From positions 942,501-1,006,500 of the forward strand of contig NZ_CABVGP010000002.1 in NCBI RefSeq assembly GCF_902497555.1: a stretch of 64,000 nt of DNA, written 5' to 3'. This document shows positions 8,309-16,722 of the stretch, piece by piece. The position numbers and the translations under genes are program-made. How positions within the stretch are numbered: the stretch's first letter is position 1; every line of letters starts with the position of its first letter. The notes under the pieces are model-generated. The model did not search any database. It saw only the letters and a program-made list of their open reading frames with translations, and had not been told where the DNA came from. Source of the DNA: Amycolatopsis camponoti. GTDB taxonomy: Bacteria > Actinomycetota > Actinomycetes > Mycobacteriales > Pseudonocardiaceae.

Positions 8309-9466
8309 TCACTCACCGAGCCGGGCGCGGTCGGCGGCCTCGCGGCCCGCGCCCCAGCCTTCGTGGCTGCGCACGGTCACCGATTTGTGCACCACCTCGG
8401 GGAAGAGCTTGGTGAAGGCCGACTCCACGGCCCGTTCGTGCGACGCCAGCACCGGCAGCAGCCGGTCCGGGTCCGCCGACTTCGCGATCGTCGCCGCGGC
8501 GGCCTGGTCGAGGCGCTCGCCGATCCGGGTCGCGTAGGAGACCAGGAACGACTTCCGGAACGCCCGGTCCCGGCCGGCCGGGTCGGCGATCATCGCCCGC
8601 GTCGCCTGGACGAGCAGGGACGTCGTCAGCAGCGCGACGGCGTCCAGGTCGTCCTCGTCGCCGACGACGGTGACGAAGTCCCAGCGCGAGTCGTAGACGG
8701 CCCGGCAGCGGTTCGCCGTCGCGACCACGTGGACCAGCAGCGACTTGGCGTCGGCGTACGGGGTGTCGAGCCAGATCCGGCGGGACGCGGGCACGTCGGG
8801 CCCGGCGTCGGCGGCCTCGACCAGCACGCGGTCGAGGGCGTACCGGGTCATGAGCTCCTGCGCCTTCGCCGAAAGGGCTTCGGCCTCCTCCGGGAACGAG
8901 CTGGACTCCGCCTTGGCCAGCAGCGCGCGGACCCGGCTCAGCTTCTTCTCGTCGACGTGGTGTGCCGGGCGGTCCGGCGTCGCGGTTCCGGGCGGGGTCA
9001 GGACCGGCAAGGTCATCAGGAAGCCGAGGGCCTCGATGACGGAGGTCAGCGCTTCGGCCGGGGTCAGGATGTGCTTCGCCGTCCACTGCGGCAGGTGCGG
9101 TTCGGACGCCGTCCACCAGCGGACGGCCCCGTCGTCGCGCTGCCCGTCGTACGCGGCCAGGGTGTCGAGCACGAAGGACCGGGCGAAGTCGTCGACCCGC
9201 CGCCGGGCCGCCTGGTCGAGGTCTTCGGGCAGCCAGCCGCTCCGGCAGGCGCGGGCGATCAGGAGGTGCCCGGCCCGGCGGGCACCTTCGGCCGCCTCGG
9301 CCGGCAGCTCGAAGTCCGGCGCCAGCCGGTGCGCACGCTTCCCGGCCGCGCCGCGGACTCCCCGCGCGGTCTCGGAGGCAGCGGCCAGCAGGGCATCGCC
9401 GAACTCTTCGGCGGTCCGGGGCCGCGCGGTCTCTTCGGCCGGAGCGCGGCGCTTCTGCTTGCCCAC
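8309..9466 (-). CDS. DUF2786 domain-containing protein
   Basis: The 385-residue protein contains a central DUF2786 segment (VDEKKLSRVRALLAKAE then FPEEAEALSAKAQELMTRYALD), a short helical motif shared with some phage and RecB-like proteins but of unknown function. The flanks are helical and Arg/Ala-rich, with no signal or membrane segment. The start is uncertain: a GTG at 9466 (MGKQKRR) and a GTG at 9493 are both possible and neither has a convincing ribosome-binding site. It converges on the aceB operon, 4 bases away. Confidence 0.8.
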   Translation of the reverse strand: MGKQKRRAPAEETARPRTAEEFGDALLAAASETARGVRGAAGKRAHRLAPDFELPAEAAEGARRAGHLLIARACRSGWLPEDLDQAARRRVDDFARSFVLDTLAAYDGQRDDGAVRWWTASEPHLPQWTAKHILTPAEALTSVIEALGFLMTLPVLTPPGTATPDRPAHHVDEKKLSRVRALLAKAESSSFPEEAEALSAKAQELMTRYALDRVLVEAADAGPDVPASRRIWLDTPYADAKSLLVHVVATANRCRAVYDSRWDFVTVVGDEDDLDAVALLTTSLLVQATRAMIADPAGRDRAFRKSFLVSYATRIGERLDQAAAATIAKSADPDRLLPVLASHERAVESAFTKLFPEVVHKSVTVRSHEGWGAGREAADRARLGE

Positions 9467-9522
9467 GGGGCGAGTGTGCCCCAGCCCGGTCACCTTCCCG
9501 GCGGCCGCCCCGTCGGGAAGGC

Positions 9523-9849
9523 ATGCACACCGCCATCGTCCTCACCGTGATCGTCCTGAACGCCGGAATCGGCGTCGCCGACCTGCTCAAGGCGCCGTTC
9601 GTCCTGGCCACCTCGCAAGCGGTCGACGTCCCGCCGGGCCGGCTGCCCCTGCTGGGCACGCTCAAGCTCGCCGGCGCGGCGGGCCTGCTCGCCGGCCTGC
9701 TGGGGTTCGAGCCGCTGGGCGTGGCCGCCGCGATCGGCTTGGTCCTCTTCTACGTGGGTGCGATCGTCGCGCACCTGAAAGCCGGCAAGCTCGCCACCGG
9801 CGCCGCCCCGCTGGTCTTCCTCGGGCTGGCCGCGGCGACGCTGCTCTAA
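9523..9849 (+). CDS. DoxX-like small membrane protein
   Basis: The 108-residue protein is almost entirely hydrophobic, with about four transmembrane helices. Its pattern (short cytoplasmic start, GIGVADLLKAPF, KLAGAAGLLAGLL, then GLVLFYVGAIVAHLKAG) fits the DoxX/DUF4267-like group. The biochemical role is unknown. A GGGAAGG lies just before the ATG. Its TAA overlaps the stop of the convergent MarR gene by 4 bases. It is the only + strand gene between 8304 and 11797 and shows no clear tie to purine catabolism. Confidence 0.75.
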   Translation: MHTAIVLTVIVLNAGIGVADLLKAPFVLATSQAVDVPPGRLPLLGTLKLAGAAGLLAGLLGFEPLGVAAAIGLVLFYVGAIVAHLKAGKLATGAAPLVFLGLAAATLL

Positions 9850-10346
9850 CGCAGCCGCGGGAGGGCGTCGCGCGCGGAGTGGCTCAACGTCCGCAGGTCC
9901 TCGGCGAACCGGTCGCGGTGGTCCGGCGGCAACGGCCGGAAGAACAGCTGCTCGATGTTCTCGACGTGCAGCCGGCTCGCCCGCACCGTGGTCTCCTCGC
10001 CCAGCGGAGTCAGCCGCACGAGCTGGACGCGCCGGTCGTGCGGGGGCGCCGTCCGCGTCACCAGGCCGAGCGACTCCATCCGGTCGACCAGCCGGGTCGC
10101 CCCACCCGTCGTGAGCACCTGCTCCTGCGCGATCGCGCGCATGGTCAGCCCGTCCGTGCCGGTGCGGCCCACGATCAGCAGCACCTCGTACATCAGGTGC
10201 GTGATCCCGCATTCGCGTTCCAGGGCGCGCCCGAGCAGGTACTCCAGCCGGTTCGCCGCCCCCTGCAGCCGCCCGAAGGCCAGCACGCGCGGGTCGTACG
10301 CCGCCTGCCGGGCCGAAGTGATTTCGGGTTCCACGTCGCCCATCAT
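9846..10346 (-). CDS. MarR-family transcriptional regulator
   Basis: The 166-residue protein has the MarR winged-helix layout: LEYLLGRALERECGITHLMY helix, recognition region TMRAIAQEQVLTTGGATRLVDR (about 73-95) and the wing TAPPHDRRVQLVRLT. Two ATG codons are adjacent (10346 and 10343). The first overlaps the stop of the PucR gene as ATGA, so it is translationally coupled to it. No operator was identified. Co-expression with PucR suggests a sensor connected to purine or aromatic metabolism; the ligand is unknown. Confidence 0.88.
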   Translation of the reverse strand: MMGDVEPEITSARQAAYDPRVLAFGRLQGAANRLEYLLGRALERECGITHLMYEVLLIVGRTGTDGLTMRAIAQEQVLTTGGATRLVDRMESLGLVTRTAPPHDRRVQLVRLTPLGEETTVRASRLHVENIEQLFFRPLPPDHRDRFAEDLRTLSHSARDALPRLR

Positions 10347-11674
10347 CCTGCCTGGTCGCCGGCGCGCAACGCGAGGTAGACGTCGAGCTGGTCGGTGAAC
10401 TCGGTCAGGTCCGCGCCGAGCAGCTCGCCCGCCCGGCCGATGCGGTAGCGCAGCGTGTTGACGTGGACGTGCAGCGCCTTCGCCGCCCGCGTCGGCGAGC
10501 CCGAGCACTCCAGGAACACCCGCACCGTGTGCACCAGGTCCGTGTGCTGCTCGGCGTCGTACTCGAGGAGCGGTCCGAGCACCCGGCGGCGAAGCGCCGC
10601 GCGGAGCCCGTCCGGGGCTCCGGCCAGCAGCAGTTCGTGCGCGTCCACCTCGCCGGCCGGCACGACCACGACGCGTCCCGTCCGCCGGGCCGCCACGGCC
10701 AGCGCGTAACCCGCGACGTCGCGCGCCTCCTCGCGGGGCGCGGGATCGCTGACGCCGCACAGGATCCGCGAGGCCCGCACCAGTGGTTCCACAGTGGACA
10801 GTTCGGCCGGTGACGGCGACGAGGTGGTCGCCGCGAAGGAAGTGTCCCCTGTGGACTTGAGCAGGAGCCCGTCCGGCAGCAGCTCGCGCAGGACGTCCCG
10901 GCTCTCGTCGCTGCCTTCGGTCCGCAACGCGACGACGCGCGCTTCGCCGGGCAAGTCGGGTTCGGGGTCGGCCATGCGGGCCCGGGTGACCCCCACGAGC
11001 CCGGAAAGCTCTTCGGCCAGCTCGGCCTGCGCCGTGCTCAGGGGGCCGCCGACGGCGATCAGCCACGGCACGGCGTGCCGCCCCTCGACCGGGACCACCG
11101 TCAGCGACCCGGACTCCTTCGCCGCGTACCGGCGGACGACGTCCGGCGCCGGCACCGGGAGCGGCGCCGCCCCGGCGACCACCCGGCCGAGCCCCGACAG
11201 CACCCAGCACGGCAGCCCGAGCTCCGCCGACGCGCTCTCGAGCAACGTCTCCACGGGCGCGTCCGCGGCGGCCTGCAAACGTTTGCGCGCGCTCTCCGAC
11301 GCAGCCGCGAGCGCCAGCACCACCTGCTCGGTGATCACCGAGAACGACAGGTCGGTGGGCACTTCCAGCAGCGGGATCCGGTGCCGCTCGCAGGCCTCGA
11401 CGACCTCGGCGGGGATGCCGCCGGAGTCGGCGCCGGACGCGGCCAGCGCCGCGGCGCCCGCCCTGGCCAGCGCGGCCACGAACGGCTCGGCGTCACCCGG
11501 GCGCCGCCACCAGAGCAGGCCGGACAGCACCAGCTCGCCCGCCGACAGGTAGCGTCCGGGATCGGGCAGCTCCGTGACGTAGATGCGCGTCACCGGCCGG
11601 TCGAGGAGGTCGGCCCCGGCCAGCGGGCGCAGCCGCAGCCCCGGCAGGCCCAGCAGAGTTTTCACGGTCGTCAT
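10343..11674 (-). CDS. pucR: PucR-family transcriptional regulator of purine catabolism
   Basis: The 443-residue protein has an N-terminal PucR domain (TLLGLPGLRLRPLAGADLLDRP, about 5-125), a central GGDEF-like CdaR region and a C-terminal PucR helix-turn-helix (GSPTRAAKALHVHVNTLRYRI, about 390-412). PucR activates purine degradation genes in Bacillus; position here, divergent from the xanthine dehydrogenase operon, supports the same role. I chose the ATG at 11674 because MTTVKTLLGLPGL matches the family start; an in-frame GTG at 11695 is an alternative. No good ribosome-binding site precedes either, so a leaderless message is possible. Confidence 0.88.
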   Translation of the reverse strand: MTTVKTLLGLPGLRLRPLAGADLLDRPVTRIYVTELPDPGRYLSAGELVLSGLLWWRRPGDAEPFVAALARAGAAALAASGADSGGIPAEVVEACERHRIPLLEVPTDLSFSVITEQVVLALAAASESARKRLQAAADAPVETLLESASAELGLPCWVLSGLGRVVAGAAPLPVPAPDVVRRYAAKESGSLTVVPVEGRHAVPWLIAVGGPLSTAQAELAEELSGLVGVTRARMADPEPDLPGEARVVALRTEGSDESRDVLRELLPDGLLLKSTGDTSFAATTSSPSPAELSTVEPLVRASRILCGVSDPAPREEARDVAGYALAVAARRTGRVVVVPAGEVDAHELLLAGAPDGLRAALRRRVLGPLLEYDAEQHTDLVHTVRVFLECSGSPTRAAKALHVHVNTLRYRIGRAGELLGADLTEFTDQLDVYLALRAGDQAG

Positions 11675-11685
11675 GAGGGTTGTAG

Positions 11686-11724
11686 GAAAGCACAAACGCC
11701 CCGGGTTTCGCTCCTGTGCGTTTC
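11686..11724. promoter_or_regulatory. Candidate operator between pucR and the xdh operon
   Basis: The arms GAAAGCACA (11686-11694) and TGTGCGTTTC (11715-11724) form an inverted repeat with one bulged base in the gap between the divergent pucR and xdh genes. It sits where a PucR dimer would be expected to act. No confident -10/-35 pair was seen. This is a weak call. Confidence 0.35.
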
Positions 11725-11796
11725 ATGGTCGGTGCCGTTGCCGCCCACCCCCGGTCCGGCGTCTACTGGTCTATCGCCCTTCACGAAGGAGCAAGA

Positions 11797-12660
11797 GTGG
11801 AGTTCCTGCGTCCCGCGACGCTCGCCGAGGCACTGGCCCTCAAAGCCGAGCGGCCCGCCGCCGTGCCGATCGCCGGCGGCACCGACGTCATGGTCGAGCT
11901 GAACTTCGACTACCGGCGTCCCGAGGCCCTGCTCGACCTGACCCGGGTGGCCGAGCTGACGAAGTGGTCCACATCGGACGGCACTGTCCAGCTCGGCGCC
12001 GGCGTCCCGTACGCCCGCGTCATCGCTGAACTGGGTGAATCCGTCCCGGCGCTGGCCATGGCGTCACGCACGGTCGGCTCGCCCCAGATCCGCAACCGCG
12101 GCACGGTCGGCGGCAACCTCGGCGCGGCGTCACCCGCCGGGGACACCCACCCGGTGCTGCTGGCCCTGGACGCGCGGGTCGAGGTGGCCTCCGTCCGGGG
12201 GACCCGGGTCCTCCGCGCGGAGGAGTTCTACGTCGGGGTGAAACGCCACGCGCTCGAGCCGGACGAGCTGATCACCGCCATTCACCTGCCCGCGCACGCC
12301 GGGCCGCAGCAGTTCGCCAAGGTCGGGACGCGCAACGCCATGGTCATCGCGGTCTGCTCGTTCGCACTGGCCCTGCGCGACGGCCAGGTCGGTGCCGCGA
12401 TCGGATCCGCCGCGCCGACCCCACGCCACGCCCGTGACGCCGAGGCGTTCCTCGCCGCGGAGCTGCCGTGGGGCTCGTCCGAACCGCTGACGGACTCGCT
12501 GAAGCGCCGCTTCGGCGAGCTGGTCGCCGAAGCGGCGTCGCCGATCGACGACGTCCGCGGCAGCGCCGCGTATCGGAAGCACGCGTTGGGGGTACTAGCC
12601 CGGCGTACGTTGACTTGGGCCTGGGACGAACACCGGACGGGGGAGCGCGCATGCGCCTGA
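11797..12660 (+). CDS. Xanthine dehydrogenase, FAD-binding subunit
   Basis: The 287-residue subunit carries FAD in the three-subunit molybdenum hydroxylase that oxidises hypoxanthine and xanthine to urate. Visible motifs are AGGTDVMVELNF near residue 26 and the FAD loop VGSPQIRNRGTVGGNLGAASPAGD (about 91-114), both standard for CO-dehydrogenase/xanthine-dehydrogenase FAD subunits. The GTG start is preceded by GAAGGAG. Ten bases overlap the next gene. It is the first gene of a four-gene operon and divergent from pucR. Confidence 0.93.
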   Translation: MEFLRPATLAEALALKAERPAAVPIAGGTDVMVELNFDYRRPEALLDLTRVAELTKWSTSDGTVQLGAGVPYARVIAELGESVPALAMASRTVGSPQIRNRGTVGGNLGAASPAGDTHPVLLALDARVEVASVRGTRVLRAEEFYVGVKRHALEPDELITAIHLPAHAGPQQFAKVGTRNAMVIAVCSFALALRDGQVGAAIGSAAPTPRHARDAEAFLAAELPWGSSEPLTDSLKRRFGELVAEAASPIDDVRGSAAYRKHALGVLARRTLTWAWDEHRTGERACA

Positions 12661-13133
12661 ATGTCGAGATCAACGGCGAGCAACGGCAGGCGGACGACGT
12701 CTGGGAAGGGGAAAGCCTGCTCTACGTGCTGCGGGAGCGGCTCGGCCTGCCGGGCTCGAAGAACGCCTGTGAGCAGGGCGAATGCGGGTCCTGCACGGTC
12801 TACCTCGACAGCGTCCCGGTGTGCGCCTGCCTGGTCGCGGCCGGGCAGGCCGAGGGACGCGCGGTGCGCACGGTCGAGGGGCTGGCCGACGGCGACACGC
12901 TGGACCCCGTCCAGCAGTCCTTTGTGGACGCCGGCGCGGTCCAGTGTGGGTTCTGCACGCCTGGCCTGGTCGTCGCCGCGCACGACCTGCTGAACCGCGT
13001 GCCCGACCCGAGCGACGAGGAGATCCGCGAAGCCCTGGCCGGCAACCTGTGCCGCTGCACCGGCTATGAGAAGATCCTCGACGCGGTGCGCGCGGTCGCG
13101 AAGGGCCCTCTTGGAAAGGACACAGTCGCGTGA
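12651..13133 (+). CDS. Xanthine dehydrogenase, [2Fe-2S] subunit
   Basis: The 160-residue iron-sulfur subunit moves electrons from the molybdenum centre to FAD. It has a plant-ferredoxin cluster (CEQGECGSCTVYLDSVPVC, about 40-58) and the second C-terminal cluster (CGFCTPG near 99 and NLCRCTGY near 131). Length and order match the small subunit of bacterial xanthine dehydrogenases. The ATG is inside the end of the FAD gene and its TGA overlaps the GTG of the following deaminase. Confidence 0.95.
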   Translation: MRLNVEINGEQRQADDVWEGESLLYVLRERLGLPGSKNACEQGECGSCTVYLDSVPVCACLVAAGQAEGRAVRTVEGLADGDTLDPVQQSFVDAGAVQCGFCTPGLVVAAHDLLNRVPDPSDEEIREALAGNLCRCTGYEKILDAVRAVAKGPLGKDTVA

Positions 13134-14470
13134 GGACGCTCATCTCCGGTGGCGCGGTCGCCACGGTCAGCGGTGAGGAATACGCGAGCGGTCACGTCGT
13201 CGTCGAGAACGACCGGATCGCCGAAGTCGGCGAAGGCGTCTACACCGGCGAGTTCGACGAGCGCGTCGACGCCTCGGGCTGCCTGGTCACGCCCGGCCTG
13301 ATCAACACCCACCACCACCTCTACCAGTGGGCCACCCGCGGGATGGCCGCCGACCACACGCTGTTCGAGTGGCTGGTCGCCCTGTACCCGGTCTGGGGCC
13401 GGCTCGACGCGGAGATCACGCACGCCGCGGGCACCGCCGGGATGGCCCGGCTCGCCCTGACCGGGTGCACGACCGTCGCCGACCACCACTACGTCTTCCC
13501 CCGCGACGGCGGCGACCAGGTCGCCGCGCTGGCCGCGGCCCGGCAGCGGATCGGCGTCCGGCTGCACGTCGTGCGCGGGTCCATGGACCGCGGCGAGTCC
13601 GACGGCGGGCTGCCACCGGACAACCTCGTCGAGTCGACCGAAGAAGCGCTGACCGGCACCGAAGCCGCGATCGACCGCTTCCACGACTCCGCACCGGAAG
13701 CCCACCTGCAGATCGCCGCGGGCCCGTGCTCGCCGTTCTCGGTCACCGAGCGGCTGATGTCCGGCGCGGCCGAGCTGGCCCGCCACAAGGGCGTCCGCCT
13801 GCACACGCACCTCGCCGAGACCCTCGACGAGGAGAAGCAGTGCCTCGCCGAGGTCGGCTGCACGCCCGCCGAGTACGCCGACAAGCTGGGCTGGCTCGCG
13901 GAAGACGTCTGGCTCGCGCACACCATCCACCTCGCGCCCGAGGCGATCCGCCGCTTCGGCGCGACCCGCACCGGCTCGGCGCACTGCCCGACGTCCAACG
14001 GCCGCATCGGCGCCGGCATCGCCCCCGTCCGCGACCTGCTCGACGCGGGCGTGGCGGTCGGCCTCGGCGCCGACGGGGCCGCGTCCAACGAGTCCGGCGG
14101 CCTCGGCGAGGAGCTGCACCAGGCGTTGCTGCAGGCCCGCCAGCGCGGCGGCCCGCGCGGCCTCACCACGCGTGAGGCGTTGTGGATGGGCACCATGGGC
14201 GGTGCCCGCTGCCTGGGCCGGGCCGCCGACCTCGGGTCGATCGAACCCGGCAAGCTCGCCGACCTAGCCGTCTGGGACCTGACCGGCCTGAACTACGCGG
14301 GGATCACCGACCCGGTCGCGGCGCTCGTGCTCGGCACCACGCCGCCGGTGCGGCGCCTGTTCGTCGGCGGCAAGGCCGTCGTCGAGGACGGGACTCTGCG
14401 CGAGGCGGACGAAGCCGGGATCGCGTCGGAGCTCGCGGCCGCGAGCGCCCGGTTGAGGGAGGGCAGATGA
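13130..14470 (+). CDS. 8-oxoguanine deaminase (amidohydrolase superfamily)
   Basis: The 446-residue metal enzyme most resembles 8-oxoguanine/guanine-type deaminases, which convert 8-oxoguanine to urate. Metal-binding residues are visible: NTHHHLYQW near residue 61, LHTHLAET near 224, LAHTIHLA near 262 and GADGAASNESGG near 311. Its position inside the xanthine dehydrogenase operon, overlapping genes on both sides by 4 bases, fits a second route of urate supply. Guanine or another aminopurine as substrate cannot be excluded from sequence alone. Confidence 0.85.
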   Translation: MRTLISGGAVATVSGEEYASGHVVVENDRIAEVGEGVYTGEFDERVDASGCLVTPGLINTHHHLYQWATRGMAADHTLFEWLVALYPVWGRLDAEITHAAGTAGMARLALTGCTTVADHHYVFPRDGGDQVAALAAARQRIGVRLHVVRGSMDRGESDGGLPPDNLVESTEEALTGTEAAIDRFHDSAPEAHLQIAAGPCSPFSVTERLMSGAAELARHKGVRLHTHLAETLDEEKQCLAEVGCTPAEYADKLGWLAEDVWLAHTIHLAPEAIRRFGATRTGSAHCPTSNGRIGAGIAPVRDLLDAGVAVGLGADGAASNESGGLGEELHQALLQARQRGGPRGLTTREALWMGTMGGARCLGRAADLGSIEPGKLADLAVWDLTGLNYAGITDPVAALVLGTTPPVRRLFVGGKAVVEDGTLREADEAGIASELAAASARLREGR

Positions 14471-16722
14471 CCACCACGGTCAGCACGCAGGCGGTCAACG
14501 GCGTCGGCACGTCGCCGCAGCGCCCCGACGGCTCGGTCAAGGTCCGCGGCGAGTTCGCCTACTCCTCCGACCTGTGGCACGAGGACATGGTGTGGGGCGT
14601 GACCCTGCGCAGCCCGCACCCGTACGCGCGGATCACGGCGATCGACATCACCGACGCCCTCACCGTGCCCGGTGTGTACGCGGTGCTGACGCACGAGGAC
14701 GTCCCCGGCGTCAACCACTACGGCCTGGAGCACTCCGACCAGCCGGTGCTCGCGTCCGACGTCGTGCGCTACCAGGGCGAGCCGGTGGCGCTGGTCGCCG
14801 CCGACCACCCGGAGACGGCGCGTCGCGCGATGAAGCGGATCGTCGTTTCCTACGAAGAGCTTGCTCCGGTGACGGACTCCGAAGCGGCTGTCGCGGGCGA
14901 AGGGCCTTCGCTGCACTCCGGGGGCAACGTCGTCCGGCACGTCAAGATCCGCCACGGTGCCCAGGACGTCTCGGCCGACGTCGTCGTCTCGGGCGTCTAC
15001 GAGGTCGGCATGCAGGACCAGGCGTTCCTCGGCCCGGAGTCCGGGCTCGCCGTGCCGGACACCGAAGGCGGCGTCGACCTGTACGTCGCGACGCAGTGGC
15101 TGCACGTCGACCAGCAGCAGATCGTCGCCGCGCTGGGGCTGCCGGCCGAGAAGGTGCGGCTGACCCTCGGCGGCGTCGGCGGGGCGTTCGGCGGTCGCGA
15201 GGACCTGTCGATGCAGGTGCACGCGTGCTTGCTGGCCTTGCACACCGGCAAGCCGGTGAAGATGGTCTACAACCGCGAAGAGTCCTTCTACGGCCACGTG
15301 CACCGTCACCCGGCGAAGATGTACTACGAGCACGGCGCCACCCGCGACGGCCGTCTCGTGTACGTGCGGACGCGCCTGTACCTCGACGGCGGCGCGTACG
15401 CGTCTTCGACGGGTGCGGTCGTCGCGAACGCGGCCACGCTGGGCGTCGGACCGTACAAAGTGGACAGTGTGTCGGTCGACTGCTGGGGCACCTACACGAA
15501 CAACCCGCCGTGCGGCGCGATGCGCGGGTTCGGCGCGGTGCAGGCCGCCTTCGGGTACGAGTCGCAGATGGACAAGCTCGCCGCGGCCTGCGGGCTGGAC
15601 CCGGTCGAGATCCGCGTCCGCAACGCGATGAGCGAGGGCGACCTGATGCCGACCGGCCAGGTCGTCGACTCGGCCGCCCCGGTCGCGGAGCTGCTGGGGT
15701 TGGTGCGGGACAAGCCGATGCCGCCGGAGCGGCCGTTCGACCTGCGGCACATGCCCGGCGGGGTCTCGAACACGACGCACGGCGAAGGTGTCGTCCGCGG
15801 GGTCGGGTACGCCGTCGGGATCAAGAACGTCTGCTTCTCCGAAGGCTTCGACGACTACTCGACGGCCCGCGTGCGCCTGCAGGTCGTCGGCGGCGAACCG
15901 GCCGCCACGGTGCACACCGCGGCCTGCGAAGTCGGCCAGGGGCTCGTCACGATCATGCAGCAGATCGTCCGGACCGAGCTGGGCGTTGACCAGGTGACGA
16001 TCCTGCCGATGGACACCTCGATCGGCAACGGCGGCTCGACGTCGGCGTCACGCCAGACCTACGTCACCGGCGGCGCGGTCCAGGCCGCCTGCGGCGCGGT
16101 GCGGTCGCGGCTGCTTTCCCGGTTCGGCCGGAAGGCGCGCATCGTCGGCGGCAAGCTCGTCGCGGAGGACGGTCAGGTGCTCGCCGACCTGGTGGACGTT
16201 CTCGGCGACGACGTCTACGACGAGACGACGGAATGGCGGCACCGGCCTACTTCTCCGTTGGATCCGGAGACGGGGCAGGGCACCGCGCACGTGCAGTACG
16301 CGTTCGCCGCGCACCGGGCGGTCGTGGACGTCGACACCGAGCTGGGCCTGGTGAAGGTGGTCGCGCTGGACTGCGCCCAGGACGTCGGCAAGGCGCTGAA
16401 CCCCCAAGCCGTGCTGGGCCAGATCCAGGGCGGTTCGGCGCAGGGGCTCGGGCTCGCGGTGATGGAGGAGATCCAGACCTCCGGCGGGAAGATCCGGAAC
16501 CCCTCCTTCACCGACTACCTGATCCCGACGGTCCTGGACATGCCGCCGATGAGCATCGACGTCCTGGAGCGCCCGGACCCGCACGCGCCGTACGGCCTGC
16601 GCGGGGTGGGGGAGCCGCCGACGATCTCGTCGACCCCGGCGATCGTGGCGGCGATCCGCGCCGCGACCGGGCTCGCGCTCGCGCGTGTCCCGGTGCGGCC
16701 GGAGCACCTGACCGCTACTTGA
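14467..16722 (+). CDS. Xanthine dehydrogenase, molybdopterin-binding catalytic subunit
   Basis: The 751-residue catalytic subunit binds the molybdenum cofactor and hydroxylates xanthine to urate. Recognisable blocks are SVKVRGEFAYSSDL near residue 23, GEPVALVAADHPETARRA near 104, GGVGGAFGGRED near 237, CGAMRGFGAVQAAFGYESQ near 348, the EVGQGLVTIMQQ loop near 488 and the final LRGVGEPPTISSTPAIVAAI, whose Glu is the expected catalytic base. The ATG overlaps the deaminase stop. No XdhC-type maturation factor gene is in the window. Confidence 0.95.
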   Translation: MTTTVSTQAVNGVGTSPQRPDGSVKVRGEFAYSSDLWHEDMVWGVTLRSPHPYARITAIDITDALTVPGVYAVLTHEDVPGVNHYGLEHSDQPVLASDVVRYQGEPVALVAADHPETARRAMKRIVVSYEELAPVTDSEAAVAGEGPSLHSGGNVVRHVKIRHGAQDVSADVVVSGVYEVGMQDQAFLGPESGLAVPDTEGGVDLYVATQWLHVDQQQIVAALGLPAEKVRLTLGGVGGAFGGREDLSMQVHACLLALHTGKPVKMVYNREESFYGHVHRHPAKMYYEHGATRDGRLVYVRTRLYLDGGAYASSTGAVVANAATLGVGPYKVDSVSVDCWGTYTNNPPCGAMRGFGAVQAAFGYESQMDKLAAACGLDPVEIRVRNAMSEGDLMPTGQVVDSAAPVAELLGLVRDKPMPPERPFDLRHMPGGVSNTTHGEGVVRGVGYAVGIKNVCFSEGFDDYSTARVRLQVVGGEPAATVHTAACEVGQGLVTIMQQIVRTELGVDQVTILPMDTSIGNGGSTSASRQTYVTGGAVQAACGAVRSRLLSRFGRKARIVGGKLVAEDGQVLADLVDVLGDDVYDETTEWRHRPTSPLDPETGQGTAHVQYAFAAHRAVVDVDTELGLVKVVALDCAQDVGKALNPQAVLGQIQGGSAQGLGLAVMEEIQTSGGKIRNPSFTDYLIPTVLDMPPMSIDVLERPDPHAPYGLRGVGEPPTISSTPAIVAAIRAATGLALARVPVRPEHLTAT

